This document shows, one piece after another, positions 61,052-64,000 of a stretch of DNA of 64,000 bases. The notes under the pieces were generated by a model that searched no databases, was not told where the DNA came from, and saw nothing but the letters and a program-made list of their open reading frames with translations. The DNA comes from Vitis vinifera (taxonomy: Eukaryota > Streptophyta > Magnoliopsida > Vitales > Vitaceae): positions 1,870,001-1,934,000 of the forward strand of contig NC_081822.1 in assembly GCF_030704535.1 (NCBI RefSeq), given 5' to 3'. How positions within the stretch are numbered: the first letter of the stretch is position 1; every line of letters starts with the position of its first letter. Both the position numbers and the translations under genes were made by a program.

Positions 61052-64000
61052 TCATTTCCCAGAAGTCTCGTCAACGTCCGTGTACACACCAGTTATCCTG
61101 CACAATTGGCATCAGATTAAGCTTTCATTCACAAGTTTCAAACTATGGGGTTAAAAGTAACGATGATTTTGCACATACACATCAGAAGGAAATTTGCAGG
61201 ACCCAGATTCTCCTATCTTATGTCATGCACAACAGCTAGATGATAGCTGCCATCTCTATTTCGTAATCATGCATTAATATATGATTTTCTAGGGCATGAA
61301 GATCACCATATCAGAGGGATTTGGAGTCATTGTGGAAATTCCATTTTCCCTACTATTAGTCTCTTCGCTAGAAGGTAAAGAAATAGCAAACTATCATAAT
61401 TTACTATCAATTCATTCAATACTTACTTTTTTAGAGGACAAATTCCCACATTTAAAGTATGTATCAGATATACTAATACCCCACCCCATCCATCTAGAAA
61501 TCTTGGTTCAAACTCTTCGGTTCTATGTGAAAGATGCCTCTTCTTTGCATGTATTACGATTCTTTCTACATGAGTATCATAATTGAAATAGTATGATTAC
61601 TCCAAAGAAATCAATTTCCATTTTTTCAAAAAGAAATCAAAGATTTTTCTTATTCCTATACAATTTTCCTGTATGTGAATACGACTCTATCTTCATTTTT
61701 ATCCGCAATCAATCTTATCATTTACGATCAACATCTTATGGAAAAATAGAGCATTTTGTCGAAGTCTTTGCTAATGATTTTCAGACAATCTTATGGTTGT
61801 TCAAGAAAGGGCTATGAAATTATAGTTATGCTTCTCTAGAGTTTTAAAAGTAGGCACTTGCTAAGCAGAACTTTCACCTCATTCTTTGGAAAAATTGGCA
61901 ACTCTTAAAGGTATGATTCAAAGTTGCCGTGCCCATCACTAACTCAGGAATTATTGAAGTGGATCAATCTTGGCATCACAGATTGGTCAATATTGAACCA
62001 TACACACAATATACTAACTCAGGAATAATGAAGATTTTCAGAAAAATAATTACAATTTGATGGACTCAGCTAACTAAAAAAAAACATCATCTCTTACATT
62101 TGACATTTTTCAAATAATCATGAAAGCACAGGCTCAGGTTGGTTTATATGATACCAAAAATTGAAAAGTATATTATCTCAAGCATAATTATTTTTATGTT
62201 AAAAACATGCATTAGTCAATTTCATATTGAATGTAGTCAACATGATTTTGGTCCTTTGGAACTTATATAGGCTTGCTGACACCATGGTGCGACTTGGTTA
62301 TTAACCCGGCCATGTTGATCACAACTCAGCCAACACTTGGCTGTACTGGCCATGACTATGCTGTATCGGCCAATTCATTGTGGCAATTAGAAAAAATCTA
62401 GTACAAGGCTTGGTATCATCTCAGTAACTGTAATTATGGACATAATTAGCCAAGTTATATCCAACTTGTCCAAGTCACAACAGACTAGACCTGTCCTTTT
62501 GAACGTTGATCCTACACAAGGCACTGTCCTTTTCAATTCTTGCATGTATTGGATTGGTTAAAACTAAAATTAAGTACGAAAACTTCAGTGTTGAATGATT
62601 AGCATCCAAGGCCCAAGGCCTAAGTGCTGAAAGTCCACTGGTACTGCCTGAAACTGTTTGTTTCATAAATTAAAAATCTAAAGTTTAAAACATTGTTATT
62701 TACAGCTGCTGCCTTTATTCTATTATAATGACATTCTTTCAATAATATTTATATAAAAAATTTCAAATATTATAATACACTTTTTTAAAGATTTAATATG
62801 TCATATTCTTGGCCTAATTGTTCAAGTAGAAGTTTGATGTAAGAAAATTGTGGAGGGAAAAGAAGGGAAAAAGGAGAAAAAAAAAAACCATCATACAAAA
62901 TCCCTGAAAAGAAAGGGCCTATTTGAAAAAAGAATAATCATATTACCAGAGATTAATATATACTCTTTCACAAAACTAAAGCACAATTCAAATCTTTGTT
63001 TCCAAAAATTCACCTACAAATTACAAAACGAGTCATTATTTCCCCTCACAAATTCATAGGCAAAACAATTCTGTGTGTTAATCATCATATAAACTGAACT
63101 TTTAAAAAACAATCACTATTCTTACAAATTCACAATCAAAATATTGCCATCTTCACATAACCAAAGACAGAAAAACTTCCCAATAAAAATCATAAATTAG
63201 AGATAACTTAAGAGAGAGATTGGATTTCTCATACTGATTTGGATTCAAAGCATATGGTTTCAAAGAATAAAAATGGAAGTAGCACTGAACAAATTGGAGA
63301 GCTTTTTTTTTTTTTTTTTTTCTGTTTTGTTAAGTTTTGGCACTTAATATGATTATCAGACAATGCATTATTCCTCTGGTTTCCTGGGAAAGAAATTAAT
63401 GTCCCCAAGGTAATGGGCATGCTACAAGTCATTAGTGCAATAAACACTAAAAGCGATTGCAGATTATATATCCACGAATATGCCATAGAAGTGTTCTTCC
63501 TCGAACTTGATTAAACACAATGCAATAATGAGAAAAAGAAGCCCCATACCTATCATATGACAAGAAGGCATCGCCTGTTGTTCCTATAACTTTATTCCGT
63601 ACCTTTCGCACACAAACCTGCAAATTGATAATTTAAGAGTTTTTTAAGAATAAGTTTCCATTCCTGAACCTTGATGAATGGCCAACCACCTTTTCTTCCT
63701 TTTTCCAAGAACAAATAAATAGATAACCACTAATAAATTGATAAAATAAAACTTCGAAAATGAAACCTACTTGCACTTGATCAACAGGCCCAGCATCTGG
63801 ATTTCGATTACGATGAATAACAATTCCATTGTCACATTTATTTATGAAGTGTGCACTTCCACTGATATCATACATATTAGGTGGACCCCCATCCCAGTGG
63901 TGCAACTGGTAAGTGTCAAAAGGTCAGAAAAATGGAGATACAGGTTAGCAAAATTGAGGTCACAAGGACAAACCTGTCTAGGATGCGCTACAAACCAAAC
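61052..64000 (-). CDS. TWINKLE: TWINKLE organellar primase-helicase, C-terminal exons (partial)
   Basis: The gene enters from the right edge. Exons on the minus strand: 64000-63974 (VWFVAHPRQ), 63905-63771, 63617-63550 and 61097-61052. The introns are GT-AG and the stop is TGA at 61054-61052. The 91 visible residues are the end of the DnaB-like helicase domain, with [20 protein letters not shown] followed by [14 protein letters not shown], a near-exact match to plant TWINKLE homologues as I remember them. They end in [19 protein letters not shown] and a short tail [14 protein letters not shown]. Plant TWINKLE is dual-targeted to mitochondria and chloroplasts, where it both primes and unwinds DNA. 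The primase (Toprim) part and the Walker motifs lie outside the window. The last exon is only 46 nt and lies 2.45 kb from the previous one, so it is easily missed. The fit of frame, phase (AG|G) and stop supports it. Confidence 0.9.
61300..61806 (+). pseudogene. matK: Nuclear insertion of chloroplast matK (NUPT), decayed
   Basis: The plus strand reads as the middle of the plastid-encoded maturase K in one frame: [20 protein letters not shown], then [59 protein letters not shown] and [15 protein letters not shown]. Three kinds of decay show. A Trp codon has become TGA at about 61584. About ten codons are missing in frame after STS (near 61735, where the functional gene has a GVLFERI-type stretch). 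There are several missense changes. Both ends of the gene are absent: homology starts near 61300 and stops near 61806. It lies inside the last intron of the minus-strand TWINKLE gene, in antisense orientation. It is not functional. matK normally aids group II intron splicing in plastids. Confidence 0.93.

Noticed and set aside
61593-61817. Separate 74-codon gene starting MITPKKS
   Set aside because: It is in the same frame as the preceding matK segment, separated only by a TGA that replaced Trp. It is part of the plastid insertion and not a gene of its own.
63229-63486. Minus-strand frame inside the TWINKLE intron
   Set aside because: It lies in the 2.45 kb last intron of TWINKLE. Splicing from 63550 to 61097 keeps the frame and gives a clean stop. 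The frame has a poly-Lys run from a T tract and no domain.

Overview
This is nuclear DNA of a flowering plant. Genes are sparse and intron-rich, with GT-AG introns, in very AT-rich DNA full of microsatellites, MITE-like elements and decayed transposons. The gene set is dicot-like: PMT24/25-type methyltransferase, wall-associated receptor kinase-like (WAKL) genes, short PP2Cs and an organellar TWINKLE. The repeats resemble those of grapevine (Vitis). That genus-level guess is from memory and no search was run. I see no prokaryotic genes, CRISPR arrays, tRNA or rRNA genes.

Layout, left to right. (1) 1-1210: no recognisable gene. (2) About 1215-18840: a diverged tandem segmental duplication. Each unit carries one intact four-exon PP2C-type phosphatase gene on the minus strand (5006-6409 and 13860-15417) with related flanks. 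A third, gene-less copy of the upstream flank lies at 17215-17790. (3) 19800-27480: an eight-exon, 844-codon probable methyltransferase gene of the PMT24/PMT25 type on the plus strand, with a 1.24 kb intron in its leader. (4) 31072-31299: a one-exon gene for a 75-residue, apparently secreted peptide precursor of unknown function. (5) 31600-40700: no intact gene. It holds a 400 bp long-TIR element, a roughly 420-460 bp tandem duplication, a 118 bp MITE and a MULE transposase relic. (6) 40761-58257: three tandem minus-strand WAKL genes. The two right-hand copies are intact (742 and 736 aa). The left-hand copy is a pseudogene with an 11 bp deletion, a 1 bp frameshift and a 5' region broken by about 3.2 kb of foreign DNA. 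(7) 61052-64000: the last four exons of a minus-strand TWINKLE gene (organellar primase-helicase), which runs off the right edge. Its 2.45 kb last intron holds a decayed piece of chloroplast matK, a nuclear plastid insertion.

The genes do not form a pathway. They have separate jobs: signalling phosphatases, Golgi cell-wall methylation, cell-wall sensing and signalling, and organellar DNA replication. The common theme is local tandem duplication followed by divergence or decay, in the PP2C and WAKL arrays and also in the non-coding DNA (nested AT-microsatellite duplications at 51.5-53.4 kb, and minisatellites at 7.9, 13.1, 17.0 and 44.8 kb). I found no convincing new multi-gene system. The most worthwhile leads are the small secreted peptide, the plastid insertion in the TWINKLE intron, the WAKL birth-and-death array and several probably uncatalogued repeats.
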